From Methanobacteriota archaeon (GTDB lineage: Archaea > Halobacteriota > Methanomicrobia > Methanomicrobiales > Methanoculleaceae): a stretch of DNA of 28,762 nt. The stretch is from the NCBI GenBank assembly GCA_023457135.1, contig JAEWMO010000107.1, positions 1-28,762 on the forward strand. The letters run 5' to 3'. How positions within the stretch are numbered: position 1 is the stretch's first letter; each line of letters starts with the position of its first letter. The position numbers and the translations under genes are program-made. Positions 1-6,859 of this stretch are shown here, piece by piece. The notes under the pieces were generated by a model. The model was not told the origin of the DNA and did no database searches. It worked only from the letters and a program-made list of their open reading frames with translations.

Positions 1-1
1 G

Positions 2-1150
2 AAAGCCGAGAAGAGCCGGGAGATCAAGAACATCAGGGTCGACATCCAGCGGCTCGACCGGATGATGAACCTGGTGGAGGACCTGGTGATCAACCGCGGC
101 AGGCTCGAACAGATCGCAAAGAAGCACGGCATCAAGGAGTTCGACGAGGCGCTGAACATGGTCGGCCGCTCGGTCTCCGACCTCCAGAACCTCATGATGG
201 GGATCCGGATGATGCCGCTTGAGCGGATCTTCAACCGGCTTCCCCGGGTCGTGCGGGACGTCGCAAACCACGACGGCAAAGAGGTCGAACTCACCATCGA
301 GGGCGGCGAGACCGAACTTGACCGGAGCATGATGGACGGCCTCTCCGACCCGCTCCTGCACCTCATCCGGAACGCCGTAAACCATGGCATCGAGACGCCG
401 GATATCCGTGAAGCCGCCGGCAAGCCACGGAAGGGAACGCTCAGGCTTAGCGCGCGGAGGGACAAGGACAACGTCGTCATCGACATCGAGGACGACGGTG
501 CCGGCATCGATCCCGAGAAACTCCGGCGGAAGGCTGTTGAGAAGGGGCTCATGACAGTCGAGACGGCGGCCGCAGCGACGAAAGACGACCTTATCAACCT
601 CCTCTTTGAGCCCGGGTTCAGCACCGCCGAGACGATCACCGACATCAGCGGCAGGGGCGTCGGTCTCGACGTGGTCAAAAAGACGATCGAGTCGCTGAAG
701 GGGACGATCAAGGTCGAGTCCCGGGTCGGTGCCGGCTCGAAGTTCGAGCTGGTCCTGCCCCCGACGATGGCGATCATCGACGTCATGATGGTGCACATCA
801 ACAGGATGCGGTGCGCCATCCCCATCAGCAACGTCGTCGAGGTGGCGCAGACGAGAGCCGAGGCGGTCCACCGGATCGGGAACAGCGAGGCGATCCTGCT
901 CAGGGACCAGATCCTTCCCATGCACCGCCTCGAGGATATGTTTGGCCGGGCGCCGAAGAGCGACACGCTGGTTGTGCTCCAGAATAACGGTAAACGATGC
1001 TGTATCGTCGTCGACACCGTCGACGGCCAGCAGGAGGTGGTGGTGAAACCACTCTCCCGGCTCGCCGGGAACTGCCGCGGGATCAGCGGGATCACCATCC
1101 CCGGTGACGGCGATGTTGTGCCGGTACTCGACGTAAATACAATGATTTAA
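2..1150 (+). CDS. cheA: Chemotaxis histidine kinase CheA, C-terminal part (5' truncated by window)
   Basis: CheA autophosphorylates on a His in its P1 domain and passes the phosphate to CheY and CheB. Only the dimerisation (P3), ATPase (P4) and CheW-like (P5) parts are here. The frame is open from base 2, so the gene continues upstream and the ATG at 62 is internal. P3 is the opening stretch with RLDRMMNLVEDLV. P4 shows the N-box (HLIRNAVNHGIE), G1 (DDGAGID), F-box (LLFEPGFSTA) and G2 (GRGVGLDVV). P5 starts near MAIIDVMMV and would dock CheW and receptors. The P1 domain with the phospho-accepting His lies outside the window. cheC follows 12 bases after the stop, so the genes are probably co-transcribed. 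Identification is secure from the motif order. Confidence 0.96.
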   Translation, partial: KAEKSREIKNIRVDIQRLDRMMNLVEDLVINRGRLEQIAKKHGIKEFDEALNMVGRSVSDLQNLMMGIRMMPLERIFNRLPRVVRDVANHDGKEVELTIEGGETELDRSMMDGLSDPLLHLIRNAVNHGIETPDIREAAGKPRKGTLRLSARRDKDNVVIDIEDDGAGIDPEKLRRKAVEKGLMTVETAAAATKDDLINLLFEPGFSTAETITDISGRGVGLDVVKKTIESLKGTIKVESRVGAGSKFELVLPPTMAIIDVMMVHINRMRCAIPISNVVEVAQTRAEAVHRIGNSEAILLRDQILPMHRLEDMFGRAPKSDTLVVLQNNGKRCCIVVDTVDGQQEVVVKPLSRLAGNCRGISGITIPGDGDVVPVLDVNTMI

Positions 1151-1162
1151 GTGAGGTATTCC

Positions 1163-1777
1163 ATGGAACTGGATCCCATTCAGAAAGATGCGCTCGCGGA
1201 GTTTGGCAACATCGGTGCGGCGCACGCAGCGACAACGCTCTCGCAGATGCTGGCTAGCCCGATCGAGATGACGGTGCCGGCGGTTCAGGCCGTCGATATC
1301 GCCGAGATGCACAACTACATCGGCAGCGAGATATCGGCCATGGTTGTCTTCCAGATTCAGGGCGAGGTCGCGGACGGCGGCTACATCGTCGTCAGCATGC
1401 CCAGGGAGACGATCATCCAGATGACGAACCTGATGCTCGGAACCACCGATACCGGGCGTGAGATCAACGAAATGGACCAGAGCGCCGCAATCGAGATCGG
1501 GAACATCATGATCTCGGCGTTCCTCGATGCGACCGCGGAACTGCTGGGCATCGTCATGCTGCCGTCTCCGCCGGCGCTGGCCATCGACATGGCACATGCA
1601 GCCTTCGAGTCCATCGTCGCGCAGATGGCCTGTGACGTGAACGACGTCCTGATCTTCAACACCGTGCTCACGAGCGAGGCGCCGCCGGTCTACGGGTGCA
1701 TCTACATGCTCCCGAACGCCGACCTTATGCAGCAGCTGTTCCTCATGCTGGAGAGGCTGATGGAGCCGCTCTCGTAG
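1163..1777 (+). CDS. cheC: CheY-P phosphatase CheC
   Basis: CheC dephosphorylates CheY-P and binds CheD to tune receptor deamidation. The protein is 204 residues, a normal CheC length. It carries two copies of the ExxN phosphatase signature, E13/N16 in AEFGNIGAAHAA and E111/N114 in IEIGNIMISAF. Two active sites are typical of CheC, whereas CheX has one. I chose the ATG at 1163 because GAGGT lies five bases upstream (1153-1157). A GTG at 1151 would add four residues and lacks that spacing. cheD starts 17 bases after the stop. The cheA-cheC-cheD order is common in archaea and Bacillus-type chemotaxis systems. Confidence 0.95.
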   Translation: MELDPIQKDALAEFGNIGAAHAATTLSQMLASPIEMTVPAVQAVDIAEMHNYIGSEISAMVVFQIQGEVADGGYIVVSMPRETIIQMTNLMLGTTDTGREINEMDQSAAIEIGNIMISAFLDATAELLGIVMLPSPPALAIDMAHAAFESIVAQMACDVNDVLIFNTVLTSEAPPVYGCIYMLPNADLMQQLFLMLERLMEPLS

Positions 1778-1794
1778 ATGATCCCCGGGATACC

Positions 1795-2280
1795 ATGAAC
1801 AGGTTTTTCGGGGAGGAGACAGCCGTAATACTCGGTCTCGGGGAGCACCGGGTCGACACATGCCCGATGGGAACAATCGGGCTCGGTTCCTGCATCGCGC
1901 TCATCCTGCACGATCAGCGCAGATCCCTTGCAGGACTCGCCCACATCATGCTTCCCGAGAGCCGGGGGCACACCGACCGTCCCGGCAAGTTTGCAGACAC
2001 CGCGACACGCGTTCTTCTCGAGGAGATGGGAAAGCGCGGCAGCACGAAACTCTCGCTCACCGCGATCATCGTCGGGGGTGCAAGCATGTTCGAGTATTCG
2101 GCAAGTTCGCTGAACATCGGGGAGCGGAACGCTGCCGCAGTGAAGGAGCTGCTGCAGGCCCTGGGCATCCGGATCGGGTACGAGGAGACCGGGGGAAAGG
2201 TCGGCAGGTCCGTATACTACTGGCCGGCGGAGAGCCGGCTCGTCGTCAAGAGGGCGGATGGAACATGCGTCGAGCTCTGA
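1795..2280 (+). CDS. cheD: Chemoreceptor glutamine deamidase CheD
   Basis: CheD deamidates specific glutamines of chemoreceptors and is regulated by binding CheC. The 161-residue protein has the expected catalytic triad. Cys33 lies in GLGSCIALIL, His50 in LAHIMLP, and Thr27 six residues before the Cys. The spacings T to C of 6 and C to H of 17 are those I recall for the structurally characterised bacterial CheD. The frame is open further upstream, but the start at ATG 1795 gives a family-like N-terminus, and earlier starts would run into cheC. The 3' end overlaps the next gene by 16 bases, which implies coupled translation. Confidence 0.94.
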   Translation: MNRFFGEETAVILGLGEHRVDTCPMGTIGLGSCIALILHDQRRSLAGLAHIMLPESRGHTDRPGKFADTATRVLLEEMGKRGSTKLSLTAIIVGGASMFEYSASSLNIGERNAAAVKELLQALGIRIGYEETGGKVGRSVYYWPAESRLVVKRADGTCVEL

Positions 2281-3437
2281 TCCCGGTCCTTGCGATATCA
2301 TTTCTTATCTCCCTCTCATCAGCCCTCTATATCGACATGCCCGATTACGGTGAGGGGATCGCATCGGCCGGAGTGACGGACGCGATCAACGGCCGATACG
2401 GCGACGTCATATTTGCGACCGATTACGGGATCTCGTTCTATACGGCAAACGGCACCTGGTACTCGGTCAACCCGAGGCACCCGGGGGAGACGGCCTACGG
2501 CACGCTCGTGCCGCTCGACACCATGGTGACCGCGGTCGCCCTCGATGCAGGCGGCCATCTCTGGATAGGCTATCCGGGGGGGCTGCAGATCGGGGATGGG
2601 ACCGGGTACCGGAGCATCCAGGACCAGCACTTCCTCAAGAACCGCAACATAAACTGCATGGCGCGCTGGGGAGACGGGATGTGGGTCGCCACCGGGCGGG
2701 CGGGCCTCCACCGCTTCCATGAGGGTGCCTGGACGTGGTATCAGCCCCGCGGCGCCGGAGGACTCGAGTGTTACACGGTTGCAGGTATGGCGGTCGATGC
2801 CGCGAGCGACGCGCTCGTCATCACGTCAGAACGCGACGGCGTCCAGGTGGTCAGGAACAGGTCCGGAGAGGTACTGTTCGAGCGCGTGACCGCGGGGGAC
2901 GAGCCGGTGCGGGGGATCGCCGGGGTCCGGGCCGACCCGTTCGGCGGCGTGTACCTCTTCAACCGCACGGCGGTCCTCCATTACACCCCTGACGGGGGAG
3001 TTACCCCGGTCCTCGATGCCGGAGACCTGAGCAGGTTCCCGGTCGCGATCAACGACCTCGCGGCAACACCGGAGGGGACGCTTCTGGTCGCGTCCGATAA
3101 CGGGCTCTACGGCTGGAACCAATCGGGTGTCGTCCTGCACCTCACCTCGCGCGACGGCCTCCGCTCGAACTTCGTCAAGAGACTCTTCGTCGACGCCTAC
3201 GGGCGGTGCTGGTTTGTCGTTCCCGGCAACGTGGGCTACATCCCGCCGATGACGGGGTCGGCGACCCTCGACCTCTCCGCCGTCCACGTCCAGATGCCGG
3301 GTGCCGGGGAGACTCCTCTCCCCGAGATCCCGGTGCCGGAGGCGGCGCCTGGAGAACCTGCCGGGGTGCTTGAGGAGATGTGGGCGTCCCTTGCGGCGTG
3401 GGCCGGAACGGTGATCGGCCGGGTGAGCGGGGCGTGA
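2265..3437 (+). CDS. Exported beta-propeller protein (two-component regulator propeller-like) in the che operon
   Basis: The product is 390 residues. It begins with a signal-peptide-like segment: MRRA, then a hydrophobic stretch to about residue 20 ending SSA. Repeated blade-like strands follow, with the pattern hydrophobic-W/V-hydrophobic-G/A-G-hydrophobic. Examples are LWIGYPGGLQ, MWVATGRAGLHR, LLVASDNGLYGW and CWFVVPGNVGYI. This resembles the Reg_prop/WD-like propellers of extracellular sensor domains. A Pro/Glu-rich linker (PLPEIPVPEAAPGEP) precedes a short C-terminal amphipathic helix. No kinase or receptor signalling domain is present. The start at 2265 overlaps cheD by 16 bases, so it belongs to the che operon. 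Its role is unknown; an extracytoplasmic sensor, or a ligand-binding or surface-structure factor tied to taxis, is possible. Longer upstream starts only read through cheD in another frame. Confidence 0.8.
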   Translation: MRRALIPVLAISFLISLSSALYIDMPDYGEGIASAGVTDAINGRYGDVIFATDYGISFYTANGTWYSVNPRHPGETAYGTLVPLDTMVTAVALDAGGHLWIGYPGGLQIGDGTGYRSIQDQHFLKNRNINCMARWGDGMWVATGRAGLHRFHEGAWTWYQPRGAGGLECYTVAGMAVDAASDALVITSERDGVQVVRNRSGEVLFERVTAGDEPVRGIAGVRADPFGGVYLFNRTAVLHYTPDGGVTPVLDAGDLSRFPVAINDLAATPEGTLLVASDNGLYGWNQSGVVLHLTSRDGLRSNFVKRLFVDAYGRCWFVVPGNVGYIPPMTGSATLDLSAVHVQMPGAGETPLPEIPVPEAAPGEPAGVLEEMWASLAAWAGTVIGRVSGA

Positions 3438-3459
3438 GAGCGCAGCCTATACCCGTCCG

Positions 3460-3497
3460 AAAAAAGAGATGACCTGACCATCCCCGGCGGGGTCAGG
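3460..3497 (-). terminator. Hairpin plus T-run after the ABCE1 gene
   Basis: Between the convergent propeller and ABCE1 genes there is an inverted repeat, CCTGACC (3473-3479) and GGTCAGG (3491-3497), which overlaps the ABCE1 stop codon. Read on the - strand the hairpin is followed by a run of six T (complement of 3460-3465). A T-run suits archaeal termination, and the stem may also block + strand transcription from the che operon. Confidence 0.5.
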
Positions 3498-5265
3498 ACT
3501 TCGATATCTCTGCGTAGTAGTAAGACCCGGCCGCCATCTGCTCCCGGTCCAGGAACGAGCCCGGCTTGTTGATCCGCGGCCTTCCGCTCTTGTCCCGCCG
3601 GAACGTGATCCCGAGGGCTTTGAGGAACCGGTTCATGCCCGCCGCCATCGAAAACGGCCCGGCGGCCTTGCCGCGGATGCCCGGCTCGCCCTCGAAGACC
3701 AGGATCCGGTCGCTGATCATATCGATCAGGTAGATGTCGTGGTCGATGACGAGCGTGCTCGCCTCCCGCCCTTCGGCGTGCTTCCTTATCATCCGCGAGA
3801 TCTTCACCCGCTGCTCCACATCGAGGTGGGCGCTCGGTTCGTCGAGGATGTAGAGGTCGGCGTCGCGCGAGAGGCAGACGGCGATCGCCACCCGCTGGAG
3901 TTCGCCCCCGGAGAGCGTGTTCACGGGCGCCTGGAGGAGCTGGGAGAGGGAGAGAGGCTCCAGGATCTCGTGCTGGTAGAACGAGGTGTCGAACTTCGTC
4001 GTCGCCTGCCGCAGAAGCTCCTCGACGGTCGCTTCCGTATCGCCCTTGAGATACTGCGGCTTGTATGAGATCCGCACCCGGGTGTCCATCGACCCGGTGT
4101 CGGGAGCAAGCACTCCGGCAAGGAGCTGGGCAAACGTGCTCTTGCCGATACCGTTCGCCCCGAGAACGCCGAGAACTTCACCGCTCCGGATATCCCCGCC
4201 GTCGACGGTGAGCGAGAACTGCTCAAAGCCCTTCGTCATCGACGGGAATTCAAGTAGCACCTCCCGGTCCGCATCGGCGGCGTGGGCCCGGGCATCGAAC
4301 GTCACCGCATACGTCCTGAACCTGACGTTCTCCTCGGGGAGGAACCCTTCCAGGTACTGGTTGATCCCTATCCGGACGCCCTTCGGGTGGGTGATGACAC
4401 CAAAGACCGCCGGCTCTCCGTAGGCGATGTGCACGGTGTCGGCAAGCATATCGAGGATGGCGAGGTCGTGCTCCACGATCACGACCGGCCGCTCCAGCGC
4501 GAGTTCCCGGATCAGGTCTGCGGCGGCCATCCGCTGGTAGACGTCGAGGTAGGGCGTGATCTCGTCGAGGAAGTAGAAGTCGGCGTCGCGGGCGAGGCAT
4601 GCGGTGATCGCCACCCGCTGCAGCTCGCCGCCGGAGAGGGTCCCTATCGGCCGGTCGATGATGGCCCGAAGCGAGAGCCGGTCGATGTAGTAGTCGAGTC
4701 TCCCGCGCTCGTCGGTCGTCCTGAGAAGGTCGCGCACCGACCCGGAGAAGACCTTCGGGATCTGGTCGATGTACTGCGGCTTCACGGCGACCTTCACGTT
4801 CTTCTGCGAGAGGACCTGGAGGTAGTCGAAGAGTTCCGTCCCCTGGTAGAGGTCGAGAACATCCCTCCAGGCGACAGGGGCGTCGGTCCTTCCCAGGTTC
4901 GGGACGAGCGTGCCCGAGAGGATCTTCACCGACGTGCTCTTACCGATACCGTTCGGACCGAGGATACCGGTGACCTTCCCCTCGACGGGGATCGGGAGGC
5001 CGTAGAGGACGAAGCCGTTCTTCCCGTAGCGGTGGGTGGGCTGGTCGAGTTGTTCGGGGAGGTTGACGATGTCGAGGGCCTCGAACGGGCATTTCTTCAC
5101 GCAGATACCGCACCCGACACAGAGTTCCTCGGATATGACGGCTTTCTGGTCCTCGCCGATGACGACGGTCTCGTCGCCGGTCCGGACACGCGGGCAGTAG
5201 AGAATACACTCGGTGCCACACTTGACGGGGTGACACCGATCACGGTGTACAACAGCAATACGCAT
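3493..5265 (-). CDS. abcE1: Ribosome recycling ATPase ABCE1 (Rli1)
   Basis: ABCE1 splits 70S ribosomes into subunits after termination or pelota-mediated rescue. The protein is 590 residues, full length. The N-terminal ferredoxin-like domain has two 4Fe-4S sets: C11, C16, C20, C24 and C49, C52, C55, C59. NBD1 has Walker A GPNGIGKST (103-111), signature LSGGE (210-214), Walker B FLDE (232-235) and H-loop His266. NBD2 has GANGIGKST (369-377), LSGGE (451-455), LDE to 476 and His509. In NBD1 the segment after Walker B reads DEITPYLDV, while NBD2 keeps the more usual DEPSAHLDV. Six bases separate it from the upstream membrane-protein gene, so they form a transcription unit. GTGAT just before the ATG fits the archaeal 16S tail. 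Identification is certain. Confidence 0.97.
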   Translation of the reverse strand: MRIAVVHRDRCHPVKCGTECILYCPRVRTGDETVVIGEDQKAVISEELCVGCGICVKKCPFEALDIVNLPEQLDQPTHRYGKNGFVLYGLPIPVEGKVTGILGPNGIGKSTSVKILSGTLVPNLGRTDAPVAWRDVLDLYQGTELFDYLQVLSQKNVKVAVKPQYIDQIPKVFSGSVRDLLRTTDERGRLDYYIDRLSLRAIIDRPIGTLSGGELQRVAITACLARDADFYFLDEITPYLDVYQRMAAADLIRELALERPVVIVEHDLAILDMLADTVHIAYGEPAVFGVITHPKGVRIGINQYLEGFLPEENVRFRTYAVTFDARAHAADADREVLLEFPSMTKGFEQFSLTVDGGDIRSGEVLGVLGANGIGKSTFAQLLAGVLAPDTGSMDTRVRISYKPQYLKGDTEATVEELLRQATTKFDTSFYQHEILEPLSLSQLLQAPVNTLSGGELQRVAIAVCLSRDADLYILDEPSAHLDVEQRVKISRMIRKHAEGREASTLVIDHDIYLIDMISDRILVFEGEPGIRGKAAGPFSMAAGMNRFLKALGITFRRDKSGRPRINKPGSFLDREQMAAGSYYYAEISKS

Positions 5266-5271
5266 GAGTGA

Positions 5272-5634
5272 TCACAGGACGGTGGTGGTCAGGAGGATCG
5301 TCCAGGTTATGAACCAGAGCGCGAACGTCATGAAACTCTGGTAGAACCAGTCCTTGCCGGTCAACTCCATGTAGTCGAACCGGAGGAGCATGAAGATGTG
5401 TTTCTGGAAGACGACACCCGCCGCAAGAAGGAGCAGGCCGATGATGGCGTTCTGCTGGAGCCCCGTCGCCGGGTCCGGGGTGCCGGAGAGGTAGAACGAG
5501 AGCGCTCCGGTCAGGATGCCCATGAAACAGGCTACAAGCGTTCGTTTTAACCGGTTTCTGTGCTCGACCTGTTTCTCGGCACGTGTCCGCGGCCGTGTTT
5601 TTTGAACCTCTTCTGCTACCGCATTATCGCTCAT
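5272..5634 (-). CDS. Small three-helix membrane protein, EMC6-like (archaeal)
   Basis: The product is about 120 residues. A charged, cytosolic-looking N-terminus (about 30 residues, RTRAEKQVEHRNRLKR) is followed by three hydrophobic segments: TLVACFMGILTGALSFYL, AIIGLLLLAAGVVFQKHIFML and FMTFALWFITWTILLTT. The size, the three helices and the DWFYQSFMTFALWF style of the last helix match what I remember of archaeal EMC6-like proteins, relatives of a eukaryotic ER membrane complex insertase subunit. That assignment is from memory and moderate. Two ATGs are possible (5637 and 5634); 5634 has the better spacing to a GGTG. The gene ends six bases before the ABCE1 start. A TATA-like box lies about 125 bases upstream. 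Confidence 0.8.
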   Translation of the reverse strand: MSDNAVAEEVQKTRPRTRAEKQVEHRNRLKRTLVACFMGILTGALSFYLSGTPDPATGLQQNAIIGLLLLAAGVVFQKHIFMLLRFDYMELTGKDWFYQSFMTFALWFITWTILLTTTVL

Positions 5635-5758
5635 CATGACACCAGTATTGCGCCATTCCCGGAGGAGAGGCCCCGTTGAGACGGCGGCCCGGCAACGAGC
5701 GGGCTTTTCCGGCCACTCCCCGGATTGGCTGAATTACTACATTATAGGGTGTTCTCCG

Positions 5759-5767
5759 TTTATAAAG
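5759..5767 (-). promoter_or_regulatory. TATA-like box for the EMC6-like/ABCE1 unit
   Basis: On the - strand this reads CTTTATAAA, the best TATA-like match between pelota and the EMC6-like gene. No + strand gene starts nearby. A start site about 25 bases downstream would leave a leader of about 100 bases. A second AT-rich match, CTATAATG, lies near 5741-5748. Confidence 0.5.
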
Positions 5768-5833
5768 ATAGGGACCTCCGGTTCCGGGAGCGGCACCCCG
5801 GCCAGCCGGTAAAAGCACCGGAGGCGCCCGGGA

Positions 5834-6859
5834 TCACTCGATCTTATACCGCAGGAGGGCAGCAGCGCCGCCGAGTGCCGCAAGGCGCTCTCCGGGCTCG
5901 AACTCGGTGCTCAACACCACGACCGCGGCGTTGACCTTCTCGGCCTCCCTGATGACCGCTGTAGCCGCTTCGTCGCGGAGCAGGGTATCGGCGACCAGCA
6001 CCGTCTCCGCCGCGCCGTAATCGACGGCCCTGCGCACCTCGTCGATACCATAGGCGACGGCTCCTTCGGTCGCGATCCGGAGGAGGACCTCGTCCATCAG
6101 CCTGACCTCGCGAGCGAGGTGGAGGTCGCCGAGCAGCCGGTCGAGGACCCCCTGCCCGATCACCTCCTGCACGGCGCCCCGCCCGATACGCCTGGTCTCG
6201 ACGACGACCATCCGTCCCGCAATATCCGGCGCACGGGCCTTCACGTAATTCGCAAACTCGTCCTTCACGAACCCCGGCCCCGCGACGACGAGAGGCCCCG
6301 TAACCGCGGCGAGCGGCTCGAGCGTCTTCTCAAAGAGCGTCGACCGGGTGCCGACGTCCGCGCCCTTGCTGCTCCCAGCCGTGATGGTCGTCACCCACTC
6401 CGGGCCGAACTGCCGCAGGCGGTAGATCTCCGCCTCTCCCTCCTCGACGGTCACGACGTGGACCACGCCGTATGAGGAGGCATCGAGAGCCCGGCGTATC
6501 CGCTCGCAGTCGACGGACCGCCACTGCTTGACGACCGAGATCTCGAACCCCGCTTCAACGTTGAGGGTATGATGCGAGGCGACGTCCACACCGCTCTCGA
6601 TGATGCCGCCGATCCGGAGGCGGTTCGTGTGCTGGTGAAACTCCACCTTCTCGACCCGGATCCCGAGCCGGACCGGCCGCTTCTCCGTCTTCTCCGGGCG
6701 AAGTTTGTCGGTCGCCCCCTCCACGCTTCGGAAGGTCGTGGCAAAGACGAGATCGCCCGGTCCGACCAGGTGCGATAGGTGCCAGACGTCATCGAGCGTC
6801 TCCGGGAAGAGGCGTATCTCCCCATACAGCTTCCGGAGCTCCTTGACTTCGGCCTTCAT
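5834..6859 (-). CDS. pelA: mRNA surveillance / ribosome rescue factor pelota
   Basis: Archaeal pelota (Dom34 homologue) binds the empty A site of stalled ribosomes and, with ABCE1, splits them. The 341-residue product is full length. It begins MKAEVKELRKLYGEIRLFPE, a typical Sm-like N-terminal domain start. The central eRF1-like domain contains VVAGPGFVKDEFANYV and has no GGQ motif, as expected for a rescue factor that does not hydrolyse peptidyl-tRNA. The C-terminal domain ends STEFEPGERLAALGGAAALLRY. Its ATG overlaps the stop of rqcH (ATGA, 6856-6859), so the two are translationally coupled. The EMC6-like and ABCE1 genes follow on the same strand after about 200 bases with their own promoter candidate. 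Confidence 0.97.
   Translation of the reverse strand: MKAEVKELRKLYGEIRLFPETLDDVWHLSHLVGPGDLVFATTFRSVEGATDKLRPEKTEKRPVRLGIRVEKVEFHQHTNRLRIGGIIESGVDVASHHTLNVEAGFEISVVKQWRSVDCERIRRALDASSYGVVHVVTVEEGEAEIYRLRQFGPEWVTTITAGSSKGADVGTRSTLFEKTLEPLAAVTGPLVVAGPGFVKDEFANYVKARAPDIAGRMVVVETRRIGRGAVQEVIGQGVLDRLLGDLHLAREVRLMDEVLLRIATEGAVAYGIDEVRRAVDYGAAETVLVADTLLRDEAATAVIREAEKVNAAVVVLSTEFEPGERLAALGGAAALLRYKIE

Noticed and set aside
1860..2264. Upstream extension of the propeller gene inside cheD
   Set aside because: The frame is open but reads cheD out of frame into Arg/His/Ser-rich sequence; the signal-peptide-like start at 2265 is much better.
4282..5271. Long + strand frame opposite ABCE1
   Set aside because: It mirrors the conserved ABCE1 coding strand and is rich in Asp/Val/Glu with no domain pattern.
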